Below are positions 16,344 through 25,827 of a DNA stretch of 64,000 nt, one piece after another. The notes beneath the pieces are model-generated. The model was not told the origin of the DNA and did not search any database. It was given only the letters and a program-made list of their open reading frames with translations. The stretch's first letter is position 1. Each line of letters opens with the position of its first letter. This DNA comes from JBBQZU01 sp038207425 (GTDB lineage Bacteria; Bacteroidota; Bacteroidia; Flavobacteriales_D; Cryomorphaceae): positions 1 to 64,000 of the forward strand of contig JBBQZU010000016.1 of the NCBI GenBank assembly GCA_038207425.1. The letters run 5' to 3'. The translations under genes and the position numbers were made by a program.

Positions 16344-18767
16344 GTTTTTTAGCAAGTATTTTCTGTGAAGCAAGGAAGTGCCTATTGTTACAAAGCTTAC
16401 CACAGTTATTGAACTAAGTGGCATAAGTACGGCTGCAATCACAGGTTCAAGCATTCCCCTTACGGCAAAAAATACCCCTACAGAATTATAGAGAAATGAC
16501 AGAGCAAAGCTGAGCTGCACCACGCGTAAGGTTCCCTTCGAAAAATCAAAGAAGCTTGGCAAGGAACTAAAACTGCCTGAAGAGAGAATAGCATCTGACG
16601 CAGGCACAAATCTGAACACGTCGTCGGCCAGGGAGATACCCACATCACTTACACGCAAGGCGCCGGCATCATTTAGGCCATCTCCAATCATTGCAATTAC
16701 TGCGCCTTCTCCACGCAAGTTTGCCACAAAACGCTCCTTATCAAAAGGACTCTGATTAAAGTATATTCCTTCCTTTTGCCCAAATAGCTGTTCTATATTT
16801 CTTCGCTCGGAGTCATTATCGCCACTGAGCAAGTATAATTTATGCCGGCCACGCAAGTGCTTAATTATGGAATCGAGTCCGCTTCGGTAGGACTTATTCA
16901 CTGCGAAGCTGCCAGAATATTCACCGTCAATACTAAGGTGAATTTCGCTGGCAAAAGGATTCACTTTGCTACTCGGTGCCGCCACAAACAGTGCGGATCC
17001 GATCAGATATTCACGGCCTTCTATAAATGCTTCTAGGCCCTGACCGGGCTGTTCCTGAAACCAATCTATCGGCACCAAGGCACCTTGTTGCGAAAGCTTA
17101 CGCGCAAGGAAGCGGCTCAGCGGGTGCCCTGATTGATTTACCATGCTGTACACTGCATTTAGTTCATCTGTATCCAGACTGCGGCCGGAGTATGAAGTAC
17201 GGGCATTTTCGCTAAGGGTAAGCGTACCCGTTTTGTCAAAAACAATATCAGTTACCTCAGCCATTCGGCCAAGAGCCGACGCATTTTTCAAGTACAGACC
17301 CTGCCTACCAAGCAGCCTTACCGCATTGGCGAATGCAAAAGGAAAACTCAATGCCAGGGCACAGGGGCAGGCAACTATTAGCACTGCGCTCACAGCATTC
17401 CACGCCACTGAAGGATCTACTACCAACCAATACAGCAGGGTAACCAACGAAATGAGCAAAATTACATAGGTAAACCTGCGGCCTACCCTGTCGGCAAATG
17501 TTTCAAGGCGATGGCCCTGCCTTCTACCACCGCTGCTATTCCACAGGCCGGTGAGATAGCTTTGGTCTACCGTTTTGATGGTATCAAGTACTATTGACTG
17601 GCCCATTTGCCGGCCACCGGCAAAAACTTTGGCTCCGGGCATAGCCGAAACCGGCTCGCTCTCACCACTCACAAAGCTATAGTCGACCGCGCCAATACCA
17701 TCCAACATCACTGAATCCGCGGGAATTAATTCGCCACTTCGCACGCGGTAATGATCGCCTGGCCGCAGGGTTTCTATGCCGCAGGGTATCTCACCATCAG
17801 GAGTGATTCGCTGCACTGCGATTGGGAAATATGATTTGTAATCGCGTTCAAACGAAAGACTGTCGTAGGTGCGTTGCTGTATCCATTTGCCGATAAGGAG
17901 AAAAAAGATCAGCGCTGCTAGGCTGTCCATATATCCACCCCCACCCAACACAAAAATTTCATAGCTGCTGCGTATAAATAGAGCCAGAATACCGAGCGAT
18001 ATAGGCACATCCATATTAATTTGCTTTTGGCGCAGTGCCTGCAAGCCCGACCGCAGATAGTCGACCGCTGAAAAAAGCAACACGGGCAATCCGAGAATAA
18101 AATTCACATACCCGAAAAAACGGCGGTAGGCATCATCGGGAGCACCCTGCGCCGACAGGTACTCCGGAAAACTAAGTAGCATGATATTGCCAAAACAAAA
18201 ACCCGCAACACCCATTTGCAATATCAACCTGCGGGTATAAGGATTGGACTTCGGCTTTGAAGTGGCATCGAGCTTGAGTTCAGGTTCATAGCCAATTGCC
18301 GCGAGCTGTTCTACCATCCTGCGCAGGGTGAGTACTTGCGGGTTATAATCGAATGAAGCGCTGCGTTTGGTGAAATTAACCCTTGACACTATCACTCCGG
18401 GAACGAGCTTGTGAAAATTCTCAATAAGCCAGATGCACGAAGCACAATGCATAGCTGGCAGCCGAAAATTCACTTTAGCAAGCATAGCACTTTTAAAGGA
18501 GAGCAATTTCTCCTGTATGCCATCTTCATCAAGGTAGGCAAAGGCATCACGGGCAGGAGCTTTCAACTGCTTGATGCCGGGATTATCAGCGTAGGTATAG
18601 TAGCTATTAAGATTGCATGAGCTAAGCAATTGGTACACACTTTGGCAACCATGGCAGCAAAACGATTTCGATTCATAGAAAATCGTTTCGCCGTCGCAAC
18701 GGTCACCGCAGTGGAAGCACTTTCCGGTTTCGGTGGCTTTTGCAGCAGTGTGTGGGCTATCGCTCAT
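16341..18767 (-). CDS. ccoI: Cu-translocating P-type ATPase of the cbb3 cluster (CcoI/FixI)
   Basis: Delivers copper outward for CuB assembly of the cbb3 oxidase rather than for detoxification. The N-terminus has a Cys-rich zinc-ribbon-like segment (CFHCGDRC near 17-24, CCHGCQ near 39-44) typical of FixI. It is followed by a metal-binding domain with MHCASC near 109. The ion motif is ACPCALALSFP near 467, the phosphorylation motif DKTGTLT near 511 and the hinge GDGLNDAGAL near 694. At 808 residues it is full length. TAATG overlap with the upstream stress-protein gene suggests coupling. The CPC motif lacks the following (A)TP of exporter CopA. Confidence 0.93.
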   Translation of the reverse strand: MSDSPHTAAKATETGKCFHCGDRCDGETIFYESKSFCCHGCQSVYQLLSSCNLNSYYTYADNPGIKQLKAPARDAFAYLDEDGIQEKLLSFKSAMLAKVNFRLPAMHCASCIWLIENFHKLVPGVIVSRVNFTKRSASFDYNPQVLTLRRMVEQLAAIGYEPELKLDATSKPKSNPYTRRLILQMGVAGFCFGNIMLLSFPEYLSAQGAPDDAYRRFFGYVNFILGLPVLLFSAVDYLRSGLQALRQKQINMDVPISLGILALFIRSSYEIFVLGGGGYMDSLAALIFFLLIGKWIQQRTYDSLSFERDYKSYFPIAVQRITPDGEIPCGIETLRPGDHYRVRSGELIPADSVMLDGIGAVDYSFVSGESEPVSAMPGAKVFAGGRQMGQSIVLDTIKTVDQSYLTGLWNSSGGRRQGHRLETFADRVGRRFTYVILLISLVTLLYWLVVDPSVAWNAVSAVLIVACPCALALSFPFAFANAVRLLGRQGLYLKNASALGRMAEVTDIVFDKTGTLTLSENARTSYSGRSLDTDELNAVYSMVNQSGHPLSRFLARKLSQQGALVPIDWFQEQPGQGLEAFIEGREYLIGSALFVAAPSSKVNPFASEIHLSIDGEYSGSFAVNKSYRSGLDSIIKHLRGRHKLYLLSGDNDSERRNIEQLFGQKEGIYFNQSPFDKERFVANLRGEGAVIAMIGDGLNDAGALRVSDVGISLADDVFRFVPASDAILSSGSFSSLPSFFDFSKGTLRVVQLSFALSFLYNSVGVFFAVRGMLEPVIAAVLMPLSSITVVSFVTIGTSLLHRKYLLKN

Positions 18768-19510
18768 TAGTTGTCAGCGGGTAAAAACAAGGCACTTGAA
18801 TCATCAAAGACGGGTTTGAACGTACTTTTCTCGACATACATTGACAAAAAATAATTTAGCGAGCCCACTACCATAGTAGAATCGTTATAGGTTACCGGCC
18901 TGAGCAATTTATCGGTAAGTGGCTCGCGCACTTTCAGTATGCCTACATTGCTAGTATATTGCTTTAGATAACTTATAAGCATCATTTCATCTTCATCATC
19001 CATATCCGATTCACCAAATGGAGTAACCACAAGTAGTGTGATGCTTACATTGCTAAGTTGGTCTGAAAATACCTGAAAAAATGCTTTGATACTTTTTAGG
19101 GAAGCGGTAGTTCCATCGTGAACAATCAGCACATTGGTTATCCCCTTGAAATGAGATGGTACTGCAATAATTGAACATGAGTGTGCGCCAAGCACTTGTT
19201 TGAGAGCAAGGGGCAAAAGCGCATTTTTTTCAATAATGAGCAAATCAGCATAAGAAGCCTGTCGCTCAAAATTGTGAATGGATTCCTGTGAATATTGTCC
19301 TTCAGAAAACTCAATACCACGGGCGGCACAAATAGCACTTACCTGCCCGGCTAAATTTGAATTTCGGCAGGGCCGGACATCGCTCTCCGTAGCAAAGCTG
19401 AAGAAGCTCACACGGAGGTTGCGACCGGTCAAATAATCTGATAAAAAACCGAGTACCCCTTCACCCTGACTATGACAATTTGCTGCAACGAGTATATTTT
19501 TATCATTCAT
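18767..19510 (-). CDS. Universal stress protein-like protein in the cco locus
   Basis: The ATG at 19510 gives MNDKNILVAANCHSQGEGVL, a typical beta-strand-1 start of the UspA fold; a longer frame adds 22 unlikely residues. The 247-residue product fits two Usp-like halves, the second starting near VLIVHDGTTASLKSIKAFF. The ATP-binding GxxGx9GS motif is not clear, so nucleotide binding is uncertain. It sits between the FNR-type regulator and ccoI, downstream of an FNR-like box, pointing to induction under low oxygen. Its biochemical role is unknown. Confidence 0.75.
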   Translation of the reverse strand: MNDKNILVAANCHSQGEGVLGFLSDYLTGRNLRVSFFSFATESDVRPCRNSNLAGQVSAICAARGIEFSEGQYSQESIHNFERQASYADLLIIEKNALLPLALKQVLGAHSCSIIAVPSHFKGITNVLIVHDGTTASLKSIKAFFQVFSDQLSNVSITLLVVTPFGESDMDDEDEMMLISYLKQYTSNVGILKVREPLTDKLLRPVTYNDSTMVVGSLNYFLSMYVEKSTFKPVFDDSSALFLPADN

Positions 19511-19584
19511 GATCAACCCCTGATATGGATGCACAATATCGAAGTGATGGTTGGTGATAAGAATGACTAAGATCAACCTTATAA

Positions 19585-19598
19585 CTGATATTTGTCAG
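19585..19598 (-). promoter_or_regulatory. FNR-like operator upstream of usp-ccoI
   Basis: CTGAT-ATTT-GTCAG is a palindrome with a single mismatch and matches the same TGAY-N4-RTCA pattern as the two sites upstream of ccoS. It lies 75 bp before the stress-protein ATG and 6 bp after the regulator's last codon. No convincing -7 element was found downstream of it. Confidence 0.5.
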
Positions 19599-19603
19599 GA
19601 AAA

Positions 19604-20317
19604 CTAGCGCCTAGAAGCCATCATCAGCCCTTTCGGCTTCAGCACCCTTATTTTCCGGCCTGATGTTTCAATAAGTCCTTCTTCCTTAAAGTCATGCAGC
19701 AATCTTATCAGCGATTCAGTTGCAGTACCAACGATGTTGGCGAGGTCTTCCCTTGAGAGATTAATTTCTATTTCGCCTTCGGTATGGTGTTCTAATCCGT
19801 AAGTATCTTTTAGCATAAGTAAGCTGATGGCAAGGCGCTGACGCACACTCTGTTGTGCAAGTTGGGTCATTTTATCGGCCAATTCATTGTTCTCAGCGCA
19901 TACCAGTTTAAGAATCTCCGCATAAAATTTATTGCCGGGGCGTATCAAAGAGAGAAAATCTTCTTTTGGTATGAAACATACTATGCAATCATCGAGTGCT
20001 TCACCGCTCTGATTATACAACTGGTCTGAGAGCAATGCCTTATAGCCAAGAAGATCACCTGCAGCCGATACTTTTATAATTTGCTCTTTACCATCTTGCC
20101 CCAGCCTATACACTTTTACCCTGCCTGCGTTCACACAAAACACACCCATAGGTCGTGTACCTTCGTGAAAGAGCACCTGACCTTTGCGATATCGGGTGCA
20201 CGTTTTAGCCTGATTCAGATTGCCAGAATCATCACCTGTAAGCGACTTAAACATAGACCTATGGTGCGAGCTGCAGAACTCACAGGAGGAGGCAAGGTCG
20301 TTTAATTGTCCGTTCAT
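19604..20317 (-). CDS. Crp/Fnr-family regulator, likely oxygen-responsive controller of the cco genes
   Basis: Residues about 30-150 form a cyclic-nucleotide-binding-type domain (KGQVLFHEGTRPMGVFCVNAG) and about 160-230 a winged helix-turn-helix (LSREDLANIVGTATESLIRLLHDF). The N-terminus has CEFC (Cys12, Cys15), and DDCIVCF near 110 aligns with the region of E. coli FNR Cys122. A third N-terminal cysteine with FNR spacing is missing; Cys36 or so is the nearest. An Fe-S cluster is therefore possible but not assured. Its place at the head of the cco locus, with palindromes matching FNR boxes, supports control of these genes. No cAMP-specific signature stands out. Confidence 0.85.
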   Translation of the reverse strand: MNGQLNDLASSCEFCSSHHRSMFKSLTGDDSGNLNQAKTCTRYRKGQVLFHEGTRPMGVFCVNAGRVKVYRLGQDGKEQIIKVSAAGDLLGYKALLSDQLYNQSGEALDDCIVCFIPKEDFLSLIRPGNKFYAEILKLVCAENNELADKMTQLAQQSVRQRLAISLLMLKDTYGLEHHTEGEIEINLSREDLANIVGTATESLIRLLHDFKEEGLIETSGRKIRVLKPKGLMMASRR

Positions 20318-20409
20318 AAAGCTGTTGGGTTTGGACCACGATGAAGGTATGAAAGAATTTGAATCGCAATGAAGTCAGAAAGTGACAAAATAACCACGGT
20401 CAATTTTCT

Positions 20410-20417
20410 TAATTTTG
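20410..20417 (+). promoter_or_regulatory. -7 element of glyA
   Basis: TAATTTTG matches TAnnTTTG and lies 21 bases before the glyA ATG at 20439. No clear -33 TTG is found at 19-20 bp upstream, so support rests on the -7 match and position. Confidence 0.4.
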
Positions 20418-20438
20418 GCCCGAACCTATTTCGAAAAA

Positions 20439-21731
20439 ATGAAGAGAGATACCACCGTATTTGATATTATAGCCCTTGAAAAAACGAGGCAGATGGAAGG
20501 AATTGAATTGATTGCCTCAGAAAACTTTGTGAGCAATCAGGTGATGGAAGCCATGGGCTCAGTGATGACCAATAAGTATGCTGAAGGCCTTCCCGGCAAG
20601 CGTTACTACGGTGGGTGCGAATTTGTAGACATGACCGAAAACCTCGCTATAGACCGTCTCAAAAAACTATTCGGTGCTGAGTGGGCCAACGTACAGCCCC
20701 ACAGTGGCGCACAGGCCAATGCTGCCGTGATGCTCGCTGTATTGCAACCGGGCGATAAAATAATGGGCTTTGACCTGAGCCACGGAGGGCACCTTACACA
20801 TGGTTCGCCGGTAAACTTTAGCGGCAAATTATACAATCCAACATTTTATGGAGTAGAGCGCGAAACGGGTACAATAGACTATGATAAGCTCGAAGCCAAG
20901 GCAATAGCAGAACAACCAAAACTGCTCATTTGCGGTGCATCGGCCTACTCGCGCGATTGGGACTACAAGCGCCTGCGCGCCATAGCCGACAAGGTGGGTG
21001 CCCTGCTGCTCGCCGATATTTCGCACCCGGCAGGCCTTATAGCTGCAGGATTGCTCAAGGATCCGATGCCCTTTTGCCATATTGTGACTTCCACCACCCA
21101 TAAAACCCTTCGCGGTCCAAGAGGTGGAATTATTATGATGGGAAAAGACTTTGACAATCCTTTTGGACTTAAAACCCCTAAAGGTGAAATCAGACCTATG
21201 TCAGCACTGCTCGACAGCGCAGTCTTTCCCGGAACACAGGGCGGGCCGCTCGAGCACGTTATTGCTTCAAAAGCAGTGGCTTTTGGTGAGGCTCTTACCG
21301 ATGAATTTAAAATGTACAGTAAGCAGGTAATAGCCAACGCACGCAAACTTGCAGATGCTTTTGTGGCAAGGGGCTACCATATAATCTCAGGTGGCACTGA
21401 CAACCACAGCATGCTCATTGACCTTCGCTCAAAAGACATCACCGGCAAAGAAGCTGAAAACACCCTTATAAAAGCCGATATTACAGTGAATAAAAATATG
21501 GTCCCATTTGACGATAAGTCGCCATTTGTTACCAGCGGCATCCGCATAGGCACGCCGGCCATTACCACGCGCGGTTTGCGTGAAGAACATATGGATCGAA
21601 TTGCTGAGTTAATAGACCGTGCACTGATGAACCGCAGTGAAGATGCGGCCCTGAAGAGCATCAAGGCCGAAGTAAATAAACTGATGCATACCTTTCCACT
21701 TTTTGCGGAAGAGCAAACCATACACCACTGA
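20439..21731 (+). CDS. glyA: Serine hydroxymethyltransferase
   Basis: PLP enzyme converting serine and tetrahydrofolate to glycine and 5,10-methylene-THF. The ATG at 20439 (MKRDTTVFDIIALE) fits the family N-terminus; the upstream TTG adds eight residues inside the leader. Hallmarks are SENFVSNQVMEAMGS, the PHSGAQAN region, and the PLP-lysine motif STTHKTLRGPRGG near residue 230. The 430-residue length is normal. It is followed after 9 nt by fahA. Neighbours suggest a housekeeping run of plus-strand genes with no evident shared pathway. Confidence 0.97.
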   Translation: MKRDTTVFDIIALEKTRQMEGIELIASENFVSNQVMEAMGSVMTNKYAEGLPGKRYYGGCEFVDMTENLAIDRLKKLFGAEWANVQPHSGAQANAAVMLAVLQPGDKIMGFDLSHGGHLTHGSPVNFSGKLYNPTFYGVERETGTIDYDKLEAKAIAEQPKLLICGASAYSRDWDYKRLRAIADKVGALLLADISHPAGLIAAGLLKDPMPFCHIVTSTTHKTLRGPRGGIIMMGKDFDNPFGLKTPKGEIRPMSALLDSAVFPGTQGGPLEHVIASKAVAFGEALTDEFKMYSKQVIANARKLADAFVARGYHIISGGTDNHSMLIDLRSKDITGKEAENTLIKADITVNKNMVPFDDKSPFVTSGIRIGTPAITTRGLREEHMDRIAELIDRALMNRSEDAALKSIKAEVNKLMHTFPLFAEEQTIHH

Positions 21732-21740
21732 TCCAACAAA

Positions 21741-23027
21741 ATGGCGATAGACATTAGTGCCAATGATCCTGCCCGACAATCATGGGTAGATATGCCTGCA
21801 GGCAGTGATTTTACCATACAGAATCTTCCCTTTGGAATATACAGTGATGCCCTAGCATCCAAAAGAGCTTGCGTCGCTATTGGCCGCGAAATTGCCGATC
21901 TGTACGTATTGAGCAAACTTGGATACCTTAGCGACCTGGGCTTTGAACCGGAACATTTTGCCGGTCCCTTCCTAAACCCCATGATGAAACAGGGCAAGAC
22001 GCAGGTGCGCAGGCTTCGCAACGCTCTGGCAGCACTGTTTGATGAGCGCAACGCCTCCCTTTCGGGTAATGAAGAACACAAGATGCAAGCCATGCGCGCC
22101 CAAAGTGCTGTGGTGATGCAATTGCCTGTAGAAATAGGCGACTATACCGATTTCTACAGCAGCATAGAGCACGCTACCAACGTGGGTACGATGTTTCGCG
22201 ATCCGGCCAACGCCTTATTGCCCAATTGGAAACACCTGCCGGTAGGTTATCATGGGCGCAGTTCGTCCATCGTACCTTCAGGAGTGGCTATACGCAGGCC
22301 GCTTGGCCAAACAAGGCCCGACGACAATGCTCCCCCTGTATTTGGCCCAAGCCGACAGCTCGACTTCGAGTTGGAACTGGCCTTTATCACATTCGATGGC
22401 AAACCCCTTGGCGATCGCATCGGCACCGATGAAGCTGAAGACCATATTTTCGGTATGGTACTATTCAATGACTGGTCAGCGCGCGACATACAGAAATGGG
22501 AATATGTGCCACTCGGACCATTTTTGGCAAAAAATTTCGCTTCGAGCATATCGCCTTGGGTGGTGACGCTCGATGCACTTGAACCATTTCGTGTAAGCGG
22601 CCCGGTGCAAGACCCTCCTGTGCTTCCCTACCTGCAGGCAGAAGGCGACAGAAATATCAATATTCAACTCGAAGTTGGAATTTTGCCCGTAGGACAGTCC
22701 GAAACAGTGGTATGTCGCTCAAACTTCAAGTATATGTATTGGAACATGGCGCAACAGCTTGCGCACCATACTGTGAATGGCTGTAATGTGCGCTGTGGCG
22801 ATATGATGGCATCAGGAACCATATCGGGCAAGGAACCTACAAGCTATGGCAGTATGCTGGAAATAGCCTGGCGGGGCACCAAGCCTGTGAAACTAGCCGA
22901 TGGTTCAGACCGCAGATTTATTCACGATGGCGACACCGTAATAATGCGCGGCCACTGCGAGAAAAATGGCGTGAGGGTTGGCTTCGGCGAAGTACGTGCC
23001 AGAGTACTGCCTGCAAATGAATACTAA
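21741..23027 (+). CDS. fahA: Fumarylacetoacetase
   Basis: Last enzyme of tyrosine catabolism, cleaving fumarylacetoacetate to fumarate and acetoacetate. The family motifs PVEIGDYTDFYSS, the catalytic-region GYHGRSSSIVPSG, the metal-ligand region DFELELAF and LFNDWSARDIQ are all present in order. The length of 428 residues matches the animal and bacterial enzyme. It lies 9 nt after glyA and 29 nt before rel. No other tyrosine-degradation genes are in the window. Confidence 0.96.
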   Translation: MAIDISANDPARQSWVDMPAGSDFTIQNLPFGIYSDALASKRACVAIGREIADLYVLSKLGYLSDLGFEPEHFAGPFLNPMMKQGKTQVRRLRNALAALFDERNASLSGNEEHKMQAMRAQSAVVMQLPVEIGDYTDFYSSIEHATNVGTMFRDPANALLPNWKHLPVGYHGRSSSIVPSGVAIRRPLGQTRPDDNAPPVFGPSRQLDFELELAFITFDGKPLGDRIGTDEAEDHIFGMVLFNDWSARDIQKWEYVPLGPFLAKNFASSISPWVVTLDALEPFRVSGPVQDPPVLPYLQAEGDRNINIQLEVGILPVGQSETVVCRSNFKYMYWNMAQQLAHHTVNGCNVRCGDMMASGTISGKEPTSYGSMLEIAWRGTKPVKLADGSDRRFIHDGDTVIMRGHCEKNGVRVGFGEVRARVLPANEY

Positions 23028-23056
23028 GCGGTAAACAGATAAAGCCAGATACTGTG

Positions 23057-25285
23057 ATGGAGATAGATATAGAACAGGAAAAGAAAGAAATTCTGGCCAG
23101 TTACCGGAAGCTGTTGCGCGTTGCAAAACATTCCAAGTCAAATACCGATAAACGACAGCTCCGCAAGGCTTTTGACCTGGCACTCGATGCCCATCGCGAT
23201 ATGCGCCGCAAAAGCGGTGAACCGTACATATACCATCCCATAGCTGTCGCCAAAATAGTGGCCGAAGAAATAGGCCTTGGCACCACCGCTATAATCTGCG
23301 CCCTGCTGCACGACACTGTTGAAGATACAGACCTTACGCTCGATGATATAGAGCATATGTTTGGCCCGAAGGTGAGGCAAATTATTGATGGACTTACCAA
23401 GATTTCAGATATAGTTGACCATACATCGAGCATTCAGGCTGAGAATTTTAAAAAGATACTGCTCACACTCAGCGACGATGTACGGGTAATACTCATAAAA
23501 CTTGCCGACAGGCTGCACAATATGCGCACCCTTGACAGCATGCGGCGCGACAAGCAGCTCAAAATAGCCAGCGAAACCCAATACCTCTTTGCTCCACTGG
23601 CTCACCGCCTTGGCCTGTACTCCATTAAAACCGAACTTGAAGACCTTGCACTCAAGTACAATGAGCCAGAACACTATGATGATATTGTATTAAAACTTAA
23701 GAAAAGCCAGTCGATAAGAACCCGTTTCATCAACAGCTTTACCGTGCCTATAACGCGGGCACTGGATGCTGCCGGATTGAAATATGAAATCAAAAGCAGG
23801 CCAAAATCCATCCATAGTATCTGGAGTAAAATCTACAAAAAAGGTATTCCGTTTGAGGAGATTTACGACATCTTTGCCATCCGTATTATACTCGATACCC
23901 CCGCTGACCAAGAGAAAGCCGACTGCTGGAGAGCATATTCCGTGGTCACTGACTTTTACCAGCCAAACCCAGACAGGCTGCGCGACTGGATAAGCACGCC
24001 CAAAGCAAATGGCTACGAGTCGCTGCATACCACGGTAATGAGCCCTACCGGAAAATGGGTGGAAGTGCAGATACGCACCCGGCGCATGGACGAAATAGCT
24101 GAGAAGGGCTATGCCGCGCATTGGAAATACAAAACCCAGCAGGAAACTGCTGACTCAAGTCTTGATATTTGGCTGGCACGCATTCGCGAAATGCTCGACA
24201 GCAATAACAGCGGAGCAATTGATTTCATTGACGATTTCAAACTCAACCTGTTCAGCGATGAGATATTCGTATTCACCCCTCAAGGCGATTTGAAAAACCT
24301 TCCCACAGGGGCTACTGCGCTTGATTTCGCTTTTGAGATTCACTCGCAGGTGGGCGAAGCCTGCATTGGTGCCAAGGTAAATCAGAAACTTGTGCCCCTC
24401 AGCCATAAGCTCAAAAGTGGCGATCAGATAGAAATACTTACTTCTAAAAAACAGAAAGCCAAAGAAGACTGGCTAAACTATGTAGTAACTGCAAAAGCAA
24501 AAAGTAAAATAAAGCAGGCGCTCAAAGAAGAAACCAAGAAAGTAGCCAGCTTGGGTAAGGAAATGGTTCAGCGCAAATTTCATGCGATGGGCGTGGATTT
24601 CAACAGCAAAAACGTTTCAGAACTGGAGCAATTTTACAACTACAAAGGCGCTACTGACCTATATCACGATATTGCCAAAGGCAAAGTATCGCTTAAGAAG
24701 ATGAAAGGCTATTCGGTGGAAGGCGGAAGCATTGTATTTAAAAATCTAAAGCAGGATACCTCGCCACAACAAGGAAAAGCCGAGGCAGGCGCAACCAAAA
24801 TGCCCAAGGATCTTCTCATCATTGGCGATAATGAGAAAGATGTGCCCTATAAGCTGGCTCCCTGTTGCAATCCAATTCCCGGCGATGATGTATTCGGCTT
24901 CGTGACTATCAATGAAGGAATTAAAATACACCGCACCAACTGCCCCAATGCCGTAGCGCTTCGCTCCAATTACGCATACAGGATAATCAGGGCCAAATGG
25001 CAAAGCCAGAAAGACAAGGAATTTGTTGCCGACGTATTTTTTAAAGGAATTGACGATATAGGGCTTGTGCACAATATAACCCAAACCATCTCAGCCGACC
25101 TGAACGTGAATATGAAATCCATAAGCTTTGAAAGCAACGATGGAGTATTTGATGGAAGGGTGAGCGTATACGTATATGACAAGGACCACCTGAACAGCCT
25201 TATGAGCAAATTGCGAAAGGTAGAAGGGGTGCTTACTGTAACCCGCGGCGATGCCGCGGATCAAATGAGCGAAAACGACTTTTAG
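23057..25285 (+). CDS. Bifunctional (p)ppGpp synthetase/hydrolase, RelA/SpoT family
   Basis: Makes and degrades the stringent-response alarmone. The start is the ATG at 23057, preferred to the GTG just before it. The hydrolase HD domain carries HDTVEDTD near residues 84-91. The synthetase domain has GYESLHTTVMSP near 318 and VEVQIRTRRMDEIAEKGYAAHW. TGS (about 400-460), a helical and zinc-finger-like region (CCNPIPGDD near 607) and a C-terminal ACT domain follow. Conserved HD residues suggest a Rel-type bifunctional enzyme. It has 742 residues, normal. The Fur-family gene follows after 46 nt with its own promoter element. Confidence 0.96.
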   Translation: MEIDIEQEKKEILASYRKLLRVAKHSKSNTDKRQLRKAFDLALDAHRDMRRKSGEPYIYHPIAVAKIVAEEIGLGTTAIICALLHDTVEDTDLTLDDIEHMFGPKVRQIIDGLTKISDIVDHTSSIQAENFKKILLTLSDDVRVILIKLADRLHNMRTLDSMRRDKQLKIASETQYLFAPLAHRLGLYSIKTELEDLALKYNEPEHYDDIVLKLKKSQSIRTRFINSFTVPITRALDAAGLKYEIKSRPKSIHSIWSKIYKKGIPFEEIYDIFAIRIILDTPADQEKADCWRAYSVVTDFYQPNPDRLRDWISTPKANGYESLHTTVMSPTGKWVEVQIRTRRMDEIAEKGYAAHWKYKTQQETADSSLDIWLARIREMLDSNNSGAIDFIDDFKLNLFSDEIFVFTPQGDLKNLPTGATALDFAFEIHSQVGEACIGAKVNQKLVPLSHKLKSGDQIEILTSKKQKAKEDWLNYVVTAKAKSKIKQALKEETKKVASLGKEMVQRKFHAMGVDFNSKNVSELEQFYNYKGATDLYHDIAKGKVSLKKMKGYSVEGGSIVFKNLKQDTSPQQGKAEAGATKMPKDLLIIGDNEKDVPYKLAPCCNPIPGDDVFGFVTINEGIKIHRTNCPNAVALRSNYAYRIIRAKWQSQKDKEFVADVFFKGIDDIGLVHNITQTISADLNVNMKSISFESNDGVFDGRVSVYVYDKDHLNSLMSKLRKVEGVLTVTRGDAADQMSENDF

Positions 25286-25309
25286 TTCTTCCCGTTTCAG
25301 AGTATTTTA

Positions 25310-25317
25310 TACCTTTG
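25310..25317 (+). promoter_or_regulatory. -7 element of the Fur-family gene
   Basis: TACCTTTG matches TAnnTTTG exactly and lies in the 46-nt gap after rel, 14 bases before the ATG at 25332. It suggests that the regulator and perhaps the STAS-purA genes can be transcribed independently of rel. Confidence 0.45.
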
Positions 25318-25331
25318 ACTGTAAATTCTCA

Positions 25332-25802
25332 ATGGGATCAAGACTAGAAACGCATCAAACTGTTCGTCAGATTTTTTCGGCTTATCTCGAGCAAAACGGG
25401 CACCGAAAAACACCTGAGAGATTCGCTATACTCAGCGAAATTTACGATTACGAAGGTCATTTTGATATAGAATCGCTCTACATTAAAATGAAAAATAAAA
25501 ACTACCGGGTAAGCAGAGCCACACTCTATAATACCATTGACCTGCTGCTGGCTTGCGGCCTTGTAAGAAAACATCAGTTTGGTAAAAACCTTGCTCAGTT
25601 TGAAAAATCGCATAATTTTAAACAGCATGACCATGTGATTTGCACTGATACCGGCGAAGTGCTCGAATTTTGCGACCCCAGAATAGAGTCAATAAAGAAA
25701 ACCATCGAAGAAATATTTAATGTGAAAGTTCTACATCATAGTTTGTACTTTTACGCCGAACGTAACCTAACCAACACGCCTACAACCAATACTGTTTCAT
25801 AA
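25332..25802 (+). CDS. Fur-family transcriptional regulator
   Basis: A 156-residue metalloregulator with an N-terminal winged helix (TPERFAILSEIYDYEGHFDIESLY, then VSRATLYNTIDLLLACGLVRKHQ) and a C-terminal dimerisation and metal domain (QHDHVICTDTGEVLEFCDPRIE). The H-x-H-x2-C pattern of metal site 1 is present. The C-terminal CxxC structural zinc pair is absent, as in many Fur and Zur variants of Bacteroidota. Ferric uptake, peroxide or zinc sensing cannot be separated from sequence. It sits after rel and before the STAS gene (25-nt gap). Confidence 0.9.
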   Translation: MGSRLETHQTVRQIFSAYLEQNGHRKTPERFAILSEIYDYEGHFDIESLYIKMKNKNYRVSRATLYNTIDLLLACGLVRKHQFGKNLAQFEKSHNFKQHDHVICTDTGEVLEFCDPRIESIKKTIEEIFNVKVLHHSLYFYAERNLTNTPTTNTVS

Positions 25803-25827
25803 ACGCAACCACTTAACTTTAATAACA

